A stretch of DNA of 64,000 nt from Sycon ciliatum (lineage: Eukaryota > Porifera > Calcarea > Leucosolenida > Sycettidae), in assembly GCF_964019385.1 (NCBI RefSeq), contig NC_088643.1, positions 19,659,745-19,723,744 of the forward strand. Direction: 5' to 3'. The position numbers and the translations under genes were made by a program. Positions 12,601 through 24,370 of the stretch are shown piece after piece (positions within the stretch are counted from its first letter, which is position 1; the number at the start of each line of letters is the position of its first letter). Below the pieces are notes generated by a model. That model saw nothing but the letters and a program-made list of their open reading frames with translations. It did no database searches and was not told where the DNA came from.

Positions 12601-14306
12601 TGGAGAGACAGCAGTTTTTCTTTGCTTTTTCTTCAAGCGATTGTTGTCGCTCTTTACTCCTTGTTCTTTCCTCTACAAAACTCCTGTAGTCGTCGAGTGC
12701 CTTCATGATGGCTGTGAAATTGGCTGCCCACAGTAAAACTCCGTGTTTGAGAGTGCTTTGAAGATGTTTCGCGTCCTGATGGATCAAAGTATGAGCGCTC
12801 CTTGTGGATTCGATTACATATAGGTGAGTTGTTCAAGAAATCAGAGTCTTCTTTCTGTCTCTGCCCTCACGCTGGCACAATATCAGCTCTATATCCATGA
12901 CAGCTCGCACCTCCCGTAAACTGCATGACTTAGATATATTTTCGCCCTCCGTGGTGATTGAAGACCCATGGAAGAATTTATTATGTTCAGAATGATGTCC
13001 TAATATAAAATAAAATAATTCTAGGGAATTGTCATAGGGTATTTTTTGGAAGGATGGAGACACAGAGGGAGAGAGAGCACTGTTTGAAGTGTTTGTCTCA
13101 CTGTAATTACTCCACATTATTGAATGTTGTGTGATCTACTCTATATTTTCCACAATGGTTTTTCCTGATTTGCGGGATCTCTTCTTTTGCTGTTTGCGTG
13201 TTTACAGGAAGTGGCTGTCTGGTGTAACTGCACCAGATCCCTGGGGAAATTAAGTCAGATGCAGAGGCAGGGTCGTCCAGTGATGCAACACTGCCGTTCT
13301 GTGTGCAGCGTTACCGCTAATACCCCCGGCGAAAACACAAAAAAAGACAAACACGTGAAAAGACTACAGTATTGACCGTTCTGCTAATAAATGCATGACT
13401 GCTCCGACAGTCGTTAATCGAAACACAGAGCACCAGCATGATGTTTTCATATTGGGAACCACACAACAGCTCAATTCTCAAGCCCAAAAATTGATGAATA
13501 CAAATACAGAGCGACGCAACAAGAGATCATCCGGCAACCAAACAAACCTGGGTCTAATGCACTGGATAGTCCTGAAATACGCAGGCCAGACAAAGCAGTG
13601 CAAGCACATAATGTTACAAGGTACATGCATTGCAGAACAAAGTGTAACCAAAGATACACAGGGTTATAGCTGCACACTTGTGCATGTCCTCGCTCAGCCA
13701 AGAACACACGATCATGATGATAGAAACAATCCGGGGAAACACGCTAACACCGAAGTAAGCATCAACACGTAAATAGTGCAGCTCTGAAAAAATTACATTG
13801 ACATGAACATTGGTGTGTCGAGTAGTATCAGGCTTGAATAATCATCAAACCAAGACTTCATCAGGTCCCAGACGCTGAGATCGCACGCCGAATGTGAAGT
13901 GCATCTAGCCTTGAACCTGTCGCACAAGGCACACATATATGGCAAAATGACATCCACTCTGATTATTTCCAGAGGCCAATCATGACAGAACACAGAAATG
14001 AAACCACGGGCTCAACCAAGTAAACGCAAAGGAAGTTAGTCAAAATAATCCATGCAGTGCTCTTTTAATTGCAGCGCTGATTGCAGTGTTGCGTCATAGC
14101 CCGATACCCGCTGAGCACAGACACAACTCCATTCGTCAGGGGCAAGACATACTCTTTTGGAATAAAGTCATAAAGTACAGCGTTCCAATGACATTACGGA
14201 CACCTCGTGCAAATGCATGGTCTGTTCATCTGGCCGACTCGGCCACGCATGAGAGTGTGTGCATGTACATGCGCGCGCACGCGCAACACACACACACACA
14301 CACACA
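12601..14306. other. Gene-poor stretch
   Basis: No supported gene or RNA. A plus frame at 13395-13772 is open for 125 codons but is low-complexity in composition and matches nothing I recognise. The stretch ends in a (CA)n tract at 14284-14306, next to the Polinton insertion site. Confidence 0.5.
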
Positions 14307-14312
14307 TGTATT
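14307..14312. repeat. Polinton target-site duplication, left (TGTATT)
   Basis: TGTATT immediately precedes the left TIR and recurs exactly at 27247-27252 after the right TIR. A 6-bp duplication is the Polinton/Maverick integration signature. Confidence 0.9.
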
Positions 14313-14347
14313 AGTAGTATAGTGCGGTGAGGGTTCTGGGACAAAAG

Positions 14348-14670
14348 TGACCTTTGACCCCTGGCTGCCAAATAAGGAAGAATAGTCCATATATGGCAGA
14401 TGACCTTTGACCTTTGAGTTGACCTTTGAGCTGCCATATAAGGCTGAATAGTCCATATATGGAAGATGTCATTTGACCTTTGTGGTGACCTTTGACCTTT
14501 CCGTATACGGATGAATAGTCCATATATGGAAGATGACCTTTGACCTTTCCATGTGACCTTTGCTGTGACCTTTGACCTTTCCAAAATACGGATGATTGGT
14601 CCATATAAGGAATGTGACCTTTGACCTTTGGGATTGGTCTATATATGGGGTGAAGTGTCCTTATAAGGAA
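14348..14670. promoter_or_regulatory. Array of CArG-like boxes and DR1-like motifs (left TIR)
   Basis: TGACCTTTGACCT, the complement of the nuclear-receptor DR1 consensus, occurs exactly at 14401, about 14486, 14534, about 14565 and 14614. A one-base variant is at 14348. Exact CC(A/T)6GG boxes, the SRF/MADS consensus, occur at 14368, 14387, 14434, 14453, 14520, 14601 and 14659. Another box is at 14723 and one at 15044. The two motif types alternate. Binding is inferred only from consensus match. The array may simply be a tandem repeat whose unit happens to match. Confidence 0.5.
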
Positions 14671-15000
14671 GGTGCACGTGGTTCAGGTCATAGTAGGCAT
14701 CTTCCATAGTGGGGAGAAGTGTCCTTATAAGGAAGTTGTACACGAATGAGGTCATAGTAGGCATCTTCCATAGTGGGGTGAAGTGTCCTTATAGGGAAGG
14801 TGTACACGGATGAGTCATAGTAGGCATGTGCCATAAAGGGTGAAGTGTCCTTATAGGGAAGGTGTACACGGATGAGGTCATAGTAGGCATGTGCCATAGT
14901 GGGGTGAAGTGTCCTTATAGGGAAGGTGTACACGGATGATGTCATAGTAGGCATGTGCCATAGTAGGGTGAAGTGTCCTTATAGGGGAAGGTGTACATGC
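14645..15000. repeat. Minisatellite, unit about 62 bp, inside left TIR
   Basis: Five to six tandem units, each holding GGTCATAGTAGGCAT, CCATAGTGGGGTGAAG and GTCCTTATAGGGAAGG. The right TIR has the mirrored array at about 26590-26880. Some units keep CCTTATAAGG, others have CCTTATAGGG. Confidence 0.9.
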
Positions 15001-15174
15001 TGTAGTTTTTAAATAAGGCATATTCCATAGTGGGTGGAAGATGCCTTATATGGCATGCGTATCCTGGCCAGGTCATATAAGGCATGCAGTCATAGTTGAA
15101 ACAAGTGTCCTTATGATCATTGAGGGCCTTTCTGTCTGAGGCTTTGAAGAAAAGAAGCATCATGTAACAAAGCT

Positions 15175-15367
15175 GGGTTCGTACCCGCAACCTCTGCGAA
15201 GGTACGGAAGGCTTGAACTGTACCAAACGACCAGGACGACTACACACAAGACCCAAGCCTCAAATCGCCTATTTATACCCGGACCGTAAAGAAGGAAAAA
15301 AACGCATCATGTAACAAAGCTGGATTCGTACCCGCAACCTCTCGTACTGAAAGCACCAACTGTACCA
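15175..15367 (-). other. Two tRNA-like A/B-box segments (left TIR)
   Basis: On the minus strand, TGGTACAGTTGG followed about 35 nt later by GGTACGAATCC (15322-15367), and TGGTACAGTTCA followed by GGTACGAACCC (15175-15225). These match the internal RNA polymerase III A-box and B-box patterns. The whole is too diverged to fold as a working tRNA. Mirrored copies lie at 26246-26443. Confidence 0.45.
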
Positions 15368-15525
15368 AACCACCACGGACGACTACCATAAAGAGGGAAG
15401 GCTCAAATTGACTAGTTATACTAGGACGTATACATACATGTACATCCTCAGAACACTCGTTAACTATAATGTAGGGAATAAAGGAGGCAGAATGAATTGG
15501 CTACAAAAAAAAGTAACACACACAC

Positions 15526-15623
15526 ATACACACGCGCGCGTGCGCGCACTCTCAGCAACTGAATATACCATACATCATCTATCAAATAAATGAGGCAGAC
15601 ACACATACACACACACACACACA

Positions 15624-15656
<33 letters not shown>

Positions 15657-15753
15657 CAACATACACACACACACACACACATACACACGCGCGCGTGCGC
15701 GCACTCTCAAGCAACTGAATATACCATACATCACCTATCAAATAAATGAGGCA

Positions 15754-15787
<34 letters not shown>

Positions 15788-15803
15788 ACACACGCGCGCG
15801 TGC
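15526..15803. repeat. Direct repeats of about 80 bp separated by (CA)n
   Basis: The block from TACACACGCGCGCG through CAACTGAATATACC to AATGAGGCAGACACAC occurs at about 15526-15606 and 15682-15762. A truncated third copy starts at about 15785. The period is about 155 bp. It lies between the left TIR and the polymerase gene. Confidence 0.85.
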
Positions 15804-16300
15804 CGTCAGGCGAAATTACTGGTCAGTCGGCGTCACGCATTTTTCACAAAAATTTGCGTTTCACCTGCTGGGAGAGTATGCGTGTACTCGAGTCTCATCC
15901 TGAGCCCATTTTTTTCTTCTTCTTTTCAGCTCTAGTATAGCTGTATTTTTCTTGCAAAGCCGTCCTCGATTGTTGTGTTCGTTGTTCAAACGAAGTGGAC
16001 ATTCAATCATGAAGGCAGAGGACATAGGAGCCTGATTGGAGTTTCTCGTGGCATAGGACGGCCACACAGAGACACTTTGGGATTTTCTGAATATAAAATA
16101 CCGTACGCACGATGCTGAGATCAATTTGTGCGATATCAAATTGTTTGTGATCTACCACATCGAGCAGAACGGGATCCAAACACAAGCTTACCGACGTTTA
16201 GGCTGCCGACCTGACTGGACAAATGATCCCTGTCTTCACCAGACGCCAGAAGTCGGACACCATGTCCTTTGTCGCGACGTCCATACTCCAAAAAGAACTC

Positions 16301-16500
16301 NNNNNNNNNNNNNNNNNNNNNNNNNNNNNNNNNNNNNNNNNNNNNNNNNNNNNNNNNNNNNNNNNNNNNNNNNNNNNNNNNNNNNNNNNNNNNNNNNNNN
16401 NNNNNNNNNNNNNNNNNNNNNNNNNNNNNNNNNNNNNNNNNNNNNNNNNNNNNNNNNNNNNNNNNNNNNNNNNNNNNNNNNNNNNNNNNNNNNNNNNNNN
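16301..16500. other. Assembly gap (200 N)
   Basis: Exactly 200 N, probably a fixed-size placeholder. It is followed by (GA)n and falls in the 3' part of the polymerase gene, so the polymerase C-terminus cannot be read. Confidence 1.

Positions 16501-16552
<52 letters not shown>
16501..16552. repeat. (GA)n tract abutting the gap
   Basis: GA repeat right after the N run, probably the reason the assembly broke here. A less regular GA-rich segment runs on to about 16604. Confidence 0.95.
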
Positions 16553-16555
<3 letters not shown>

Positions 16556-16982
16556 AGAGAGAGTGAGAGAGAGAGAGAGAGAGTGAGAGACAGAGTGAAA
16601 GAGACTTTAACTCACCGCAATCCGACAAATTCCGTTAGAAGTTCCCCGCCCATCTCATCCTTGAATTTTCCCAGCTCTTCTTATTTTGTCTGTGTGGAGT
16701 GGGTGATCAGCCTTGAAGTTCGAGGTGTCGTAGTGCTGTAGGTCTGTCATCATATCTTCCTGCATGCTCTCAGTCTGAATCTCAATGATCACCTATCAGT
16801 AGCAGTATAGAGCAGACGAATATCCTCACCATACCTCTTCTTCAGTACATTGTAATAGAACGTAAACATCAAGACACTTAGATAGATCAAGAACACTCAT
16901 GCCAACGTAAACCGGCTTATCCAACTTGACGCTCACTCGGTGGCTGAAGAGCGATATGAAAAGAAAAAAGAAACAAACACAA

Positions 16983-17031
<49 letters not shown>

Positions 17032-17404
17032 CGCACATAGTTGAACACCTGCTTGAATAGTATTCTAAAGATGAAAAATATGAAAAAGAAAGAAGGAATT
17101 ACAATTGTGTAAGCATTATAAATATTCAATAAAGATCTAGTTTTTCTTTCAGATGCATCAGAAATCCTCACCTACACACCCCCAGAAGATCATTGTCGTA
17201 GATAACGACACGGTCGAAACTAGGCTTAGCGAACAGCTTTCAAGAGCCGGTGTTTTCGTCTTCGGCTCTCATCAGATTCAAATTGACACGTTCCTAACGT
17301 TCTCCATAGTCTTCCCGAATACTGCATTATTTAGCAACTGCAGTTGACACACACACACACACACACACACGGAGAACAAAACTATTTTAGAAAAGCAGCA
17401 TCAA

Positions 17405-17563
<159 letters not shown>

Positions 17564-17964
17564 AAGAGATACAGAGAGCACCCACCTTATACAAGTCTTT
17601 CTCGAAATCGCTTGACGCCTGTTTTTCTAAGCTCCGTATTCTTGCGGATGTAAGGCTCCATCCATGGCTCTTGTTGGAACGATAGCACTTGACTCACACT
17701 AGTCACCTTCAGACCAAGCTCGATATACAGCTGGAGGTTTCTATAATGTAGTACATAGCTGGCTTTGTTGCATAAGTTTGTTACGAGCTTTGGCACGTTC
17801 AACCCCGTCACCTATACGGGATCATATGAGATAAAGAAAAGAAAAAGAAAAGACCCATCAGCACATGAACTCACGCGCACACATCATATATCATGTATCA
17901 TATCCAGGCAACAGACGTACAAACAACCTCAGTCATGAAAGCTATATAGTATCGATACAGTAGC

Positions 17965-18006
<42 letters not shown>

Positions 18007-18603
18007 GCACACACAACTATTTTACCTTCAACTTCTCAATCAATGTCCGCTGATATGGCGACATCATGTCTTCCGTCACAGTCATTCGCTCTGGTGCTGG
18101 TGGATAATCGTTCAGATAGTCATGAACCTCCTCTGGCACGACTAGATCAACTTGCAGGAAGTAACCGCGAGGTGAATCTATCGGTGACTTCAGGATAGTG
18201 TCCAGGAGTTCCTCTGTGGGCTCTTCCCACTGGAAGTCGGACACGGGCAAGTGCTGGGACATGGCCCAACCATAGAGATTATTGGCATCTAAATACTGGA
18301 TGTATGTCGTTGGTTTCGAATCATCGTATTCTTTCACTTCAGGGTTGTTCGCCCTGACATGACGGTGACTGACCATGCTGATTCCTCCTCGCATTCCACT
18401 TTCGACAAAATTATGCATATCCACGTCTGTTAGTAGCTCCAACGATGTTTTTGTTGTCTTCAGCAAGGCATCCCATGCAAACCCAGGGAGAGTGAAATAA
18501 TGTACGGGGTCCAACCCGTATGTCTCAAGAGCCATATCCCTGAAATGTTCGAAAACATCGCAGAGCAGAAGTACATCTGAAACATAAACACACACACACG
18601 CAC

Positions 18604-18643
<40 letters not shown>

Positions 18644-20239
18644 CACACACATACATACACAGAAGCAGATCATCTTTTTTAATCTCCATGTCTTAAACAA
18701 GCCATGGGCGACCTATTTTCCAAGAGTCCTGGAAGCAGGGTCTATATCAAACCTGTAAAGTATCAACTGGGTCACAGGTGACTCGGTACTATATTTTCAA
18801 CCCGGTCCAATCACCACCCAACCGAGTCAATTACCCGGCTCACCCACCTCTGGAGCAGATACTGGGTAAGTGGAGAAGTAGACTATGACAACAAACAGAT
18901 TTTTTTTTTAAATAATCGGTATTGTAATCGCTATTGTACTCTCACCTGTTGTCAAGTACAGATCATGATAATCTCCAAAGTTGTTGCAGTTGAAAACATC
19001 CCACACACTTCTGGCATGTGCATACTCATCATCGCTGACTCCCTGGATTTATACACATACGCACATACACATATACAGACATACGCACATACACATATAC
19101 GCACGCACGCACGCACGCACACACACAGATGTGCGCATACACAGAGCCATATCAATATTCAAAGACCAGTCCATAGATAGGAAACAAAGAACGACCACCA
19201 AACAAGAGAGCAGAGAAAAAGCAGGAAAAAACAAGTATCTTAGTTCATATGAAAACTTAATAATCTTTACCTTGCCAGAAAGAGTCGAGTGAAATGCTTC
19301 TTTCGGTGGTAAGGATAGCTCTTCGAAAGTGTCGAATGATGTGACATGTTCATATGGGTACACTCCTTTTCTCATCACCAGGGCGCGCTGCTCAGCTTGA
19401 GTAAAGTAGTCCTCTGTATGATGAAATGCATCCGTCGGAGTGGACTGTACGAGTTTGTCCAATGATGCATTCAGAAATGCTAGACTATCAAGGAATGTGA
19501 ACTGACGCCACGTAAATGCAATATACTTCTCCGTGTTGGATGGAATTACATCAATCTTGCCGAGGTGTCTCGTCTAATTTTCAAAAAAAAACAAGAAAGA
19601 AAGAAAAAAACAACAACACGAGAAGAAGGACAAGCATAAGGTTGAGAGAAATGTTTTTGATGAATGCCATCAAGAGCAACAACCATGAGAATAAGGAATT
19701 TTTTCAGCACAAAGGTATTCAATCAACTTACACGAATGCGTCCTTTACTGTCCGGATACGTTACAATGTCCGTGGTAGTCTTTCCGAGAGTTGATATGAT
19801 GTGGTGAGCATCATAACCCTTGAGGTTGTGAAAGATGACTGGGATTCTAATCGTGTGAGGGCAAATTCTAAGTCTCAAGTTGCATCTATTATGAGCAGCT
19901 CCACGAAATTCACCCGTGATATGATCATGATCGGCCACACGATCGGCCAGGAGAGGCTCATCGCAAATCCAGCAATTAGCAGCTTCTTGGAATTGTTGTC
20001 TCTGCGCTTCAGTCATAGTCATAGGTAGAGGAGTGGATAAGTCATCTCTGATAGTTTCCTCATCACTTTCTAGCTCGAGGAGAAATCGTTCAATTGCATC
20101 AACGCCTGAGATGCACAAAAACACATGCACGAACAAATACACACACACACACGCGCGCGCACGCACACGCGCACGCACACACACGACCGCACGAACACAC
20201 GAATACATACGCACACACACACACACATCATTTGATCAT

Positions 20240-20592
<353 letters not shown>

Positions 20593-21470
20593 CAAAAGAA
20601 CATAAAGAAATAATGTTACCTCTGTAGAAGAAGCGTTTCGTTTGAAGTCCATCAGATCTGACAATCACATAACTGATTGAACACGGATGATGTTCACTTT
20701 CACGCACCGTCTTTGCACCATGCTGGGTGTGAGGTATGATCGGAGTAATCAACGACTCACAATCTTCATAGATGACCTAGGATAGTAGTGTTCACATCAC
20801 ATCGCATCACACACCCACACACACACACACACAGACACACACACGCACACACACACGCGCGCACACACACAAACACACACACACACACGCACACACACAC
20901 ACACACACACGCGCGCATACACATACACACATACAATAATGTGTGTTAGTAACCACATCAATTGTACTGGAAAGTGTCCATCTATATCAAGAACATATCT
21001 AGGGATTATAATGTACTTGCATGTTGACTCAAGGAACTAGGTGATACTAAACAATAGCACATGCAAGGCTTTAAAGAATAACTTACATAGGGGCATTTCA
21101 GTTGCTTGTGATAATTCTTGAAGCAAACGTGTTCGCCTTTCTCTGGCAATATCGTCCTTGCAATGTGATGATTCGAGCAATAATTGAGATGCTTGGCTAG
21201 CATTTCCTCAGAACGATGGCCCGATAGACAGCGCATACAGTAGTGTGTTTGATTGTTATGCTTAGTGCGATCAGAACACAGGCTGTTGAAGTTCTTGATC
21301 CATACCCAATGTCTTTTCGTGTCACTACTTATCAACATCAGGTTCACAGCTAGTTCCGGGCTTTTGCTTAGTTGCAGAGGATACACCTTTTTATCATCGT
21401 CCACCCCGAACACATTGATGAGCAGCCCATTCATCTTCTCTACCTGCATGCATGAAAATAGAAGTATGTT

Positions 21471-21474
<4 letters not shown>

Positions 21475-21527
<53 letters not shown>

Positions 21528-21616
21528 GCGCGCGCGCACGCACACACACACGCACGCACACACAAACACACGCACACACACACACACGCACGCACACACA
21601 AACACACGCACACACA
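21475..21616. repeat. (CA)n with CG blocks in polymerase intron
   Basis: About 140 bp of alternating purine-pyrimidine sequence with a pure CG block at about 21525-21537. Comparable tracts lie at 16985-17025, 17967-18015, 18588-18640, 19058-19127, 20140-20226, 20812-20925 and 21840-21945, one in almost every polymerase intron. Confidence 0.93.
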
Positions 21617-21878
21617 TGCATATAAATGAATAGTACTCTTACACTCCTCATGAACTACAAAAACACCTCAGCTAAGTTTGATATTAACTCACCTTCTTGA
21701 TATCTGACAATTTTGCAGGGAAATCCACACCTGTAAAGTCGAGATCTTGCGCATAGGGAGCATAGTGGCTGACTCACTCAGTATGTACCTCTACTGGATG
21801 CAGCGCTGAAAGTAGGGCCCACCTTCAAATAGCAATGCACGCACACACACATACGCAAGCACGCACCGCACGCGCGCT

Positions 21879-21945
<67 letters not shown>

Positions 21946-23322
21946 GTAGGTGCACAAGCATGAGTAGTTACAGTAAATCTGCTGTAGTACTTGTACTTGA
22001 TCATCATCACAACAGTGAACTACATACATTACGAAGAAACTCTTCTGCTCACAATTGTATTGGGAAGAACAGCTCGTACTCGGATTTATCATGTACACCA
22101 GGTAGTGATCACATGTTTACATATTCCTGCTCGTACTCACTTTAGACACTGCTCATCATCATTCTTCACGTTTATAATGGCCTTCTTCAACTGGAGATAG
22201 CGTGGTAGAGGGAAGTAGGAACTACCTCGAAGTGGGCTGTATTTAGCCAAGTCGACAAACATCCTGACAACTCCATCTATCACCCACCCAGATCCCTCAT
22301 TCACCCACGTATCGAGCTGTAAGAATAACAGGATAAGAAAAAAGAAAAAGACATACGAACAACGATCCACCAGAAAATATGTCGAGCACACTGCGAGAAC
22401 TGATTCCGATAAGTCTCTCTCCGTCTCTCTCTCTCTCTCTTTCTCTCGCATAGTACATCAGCATCCATAGAGTGGAGAGCACAAGCATGCACACTGTTAT
22501 TATTCACACTCAGCTCAAGTCGAGAAACAGCTGGAAACAAACAACCCATAATGTTTCTGTTCACTGCAAACTATCAACAGCATGCAAGATACCATGCACA
22601 CGCATACAGAGCTAGAAGTAATTTTTGAATTTCTTTTGAATTTTATTTCTCTCTTTCTTTCTTTCTTTTTGCGGATCGTTCGATGAGTAACATTACGTAA
22701 TTACGTGTCGGCCGTCGGCGTGACGGCGACGTCGCGGTCTCCCATGCGCCAACATATCGAAACCAAAAACAACGGTGAAAGAAAAACAACAGCTCCCGAA
22801 CGAATGCCCATTTTGGCGCTGCGTACGACATACAAGCCAGCCGGTTGTACAAACAACTACAACTAGAACGGATACGGTCTGTGTGGGTGACCCTTTCTTC
22901 TTCATCATAGATTATGCATATATGACAATCCGGTATCTCCGGTATAGACGGTACCGTACTCACTCGTCTTTCGATGTCGGCATAGGACGAGTCTAGCGCA
23001 TCACGAATCTCGTGAGTGTTCAGCACGGTTATCGCCGTGTTTCTGAGATACGGCTGTGCATGTTTAAAACACCTTCTTCGCCCTTGTCTAGTTTCAGCAG
23101 AATCTGTACGGTCAGACCCAATTTAAATTGCATCGTGTCCAACTCTTGCTCGAGCAGAGAGACAAGCGTCGCATCCATGTGACTGAAGAATTGGGAAAGA
23201 TCTTTCCAATCATCATTAGGTCTATACACTAAAGACTTGATAGTGCTGCTACGATGCAGTTCAATGAAAGTTGGGGGTCTCCTCTTAGCTGGAGGTCTCC
23301 CGGGCTCATAGTCAGGCTCCAT

Positions 23323-23774
23323 GATTCATATGAGCGCTGACGAGCGTGTAGTTCATATTAAGTAGTGTAACTGTAGACTCGTAAAGGTATGGCTTGTGGT
23401 GGAGACGTGTATCAACTTGTCTCAATACGTTTCAACATGTCATCAAGGTTATGGACTCTTGATGTCATGAGAGTTAGATCAAGTCGTCAATTTATGGAGA
23501 GGGACTGGCGCCGATCCTCTGGGAAGAGATAGTGCACTATGTGCATGGTACAATAGTTCAACAGCGGCTGATGAACTCAATGTATGGTAAGAGTTAGTGC
23601 ACTATGTGCATGGTGCAATAGTTCAACAGCGGCTGATGAACTCACGAAGAATGTAGCTGCTTCTCGCTGATTGGTGGAGAAGAAATGATCACCGCATGGA
23701 AGAAATAGGGCTATGTATAGTGCAATACTTCAGAACAGCATAGTCATTCTATTAGAGTTATTATCAGAGTTACA
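23323..23774. promoter_or_regulatory. Divergent intergenic region between polymerase and plus-strand genes
   Basis: The only space between the minus-strand polymerase start and the plus-strand ORFs, so it should hold both promoters. It contains a 66-bp-period direct repeat (23525-23579 and 23591-23644, sharing AGTGCACTATGTGCATGGT and CAACAGCGGCTGATGAACTC). A TATGTATA word lies at about 23712 ahead of the first plus ORF. Promoter activity is inferred from position only. Confidence 0.4.
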
Positions 23775-24182
23775 GTGTTACAGTGTTTTCCCATATTTCC
23801 CATATTTCTCATTATGCTTTGTTATATTGTTCATACTATGCCTGTGGGCGATGGGAAACTGACGACAACACTGTCGAGAGCAAGTGATGATGCTCGTAGA
23901 CGGATTCTGGAGCGTGCCGAGCAAATTAGAACGGCACAATTGCTGAGTGCGAGTGAGGCGGAGGAGATGTTCTGCGGTTTGAGCAGAGGCGTATTGGAGT
24001 TAGAGGACAGGAGCGCGTACGTCCCGCGTGTCAGTCTAGGTTCCGGCAGGTTTGCGCAGTTCGATGAGAGCCAGACCTTCATGATCTTAGTATCGCAACC
24101 TGCCGGAGCCAGGGAATGGCGGGCGTACGCGCTTCATGGCTCTTTGGAGCAACGGATTGGAGAAGTAATGGATGAATGGTAG
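23775..24182 (+). CDS. Polinton small ORF, 135 codons, function unknown
   Basis: The first ATG gives a hydrophobic start (FPIFPIFLIMLCYIV). A second ATG at residue 22 (MPVGDGKL) would drop it and leave a soluble protein, and I cannot decide between them. The rest has a helical, charged stretch (DDARRRILERAEQIRTAQLL) and a C-terminal part ending GEVMDEW. No known Polinton family motif (ATPase Walker A, capsid, protease) is visible. The stop overlaps the start of the next ORF (24172). It could be a remnant of a capsid-side gene, but that is a guess from position. Confidence 0.5.
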   Translation: MLQCFPIFPIFLIMLCYIVHTMPVGDGKLTTTLSRASDDARRRILERAEQIRTAQLLSASEAEEMFCGLSRGVLELEDRSAYVPRVSLGSGRFAQFDESQTFMILVSQPAGAREWRAYALHGSLEQRIGEVMDEW

Positions 24183-24336
24183 AACAACAGAAGCAAAATT
24201 GATCCATCCCGAGCATTTCATGATCAGAGCACAAAAGGTGATGGTGGACGATGCATCATTCATTCAACAGGTGCTGAAGGACAAAAGCAGGATCACTCGT
24301 ATCATCAAGGATATCCTGAGCGGACGCTCCATGTGA
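24172..24336 (+). CDS. Overlapping 54-codon ORF, function unknown
   Basis: Starts at ATG 24172, 11 bp before the end of the previous ORF, in the +1 frame, and runs to TGA at 24336. The sequence is charged and helix-prone (begins MNGRTTEAKLIHPEHF, ends IIKDILSGRSM). It may be a separate small protein, or the original C-terminus of the 135-codon ORF displaced by a frameshift. The protease ORF follows 34 bp later. Confidence 0.4.
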   Translation: MNGRTTEAKLIHPEHFMIRAQKVMVDDASFIQQVLKDKSRITRIIKDILSGRSM

Positions 24337-24370
24337 TCACGTGCCAAATATTTTCAGGCTATGATCAAGA

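Larger units (their letters stand above)
14313..15415. repeat. Polinton left terminal inverted repeat
   Basis: Complement of 26198-27246 with small indels, mostly in the repeat-rich middle. From outside inwards it holds a CArG-like/DR1-like motif array, a minisatellite of about 62 bp, a CCTTATATGG-containing linker and two tRNA-like segments. The inner boundary lies at a shared GACTAG. Confidence 0.9.

Noticed and set aside
14645..15000. CRISPR-like or iteron origin array
   Set aside because: Tandem units are contiguous and mirrored in the other TIR, so it is a TIR minisatellite.
16003..16290. Polymerase C-terminal exon beyond the gap
   Set aside because: The minus frames there show no convincing match to the expected C-terminal region. 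The gap prevents a decision.
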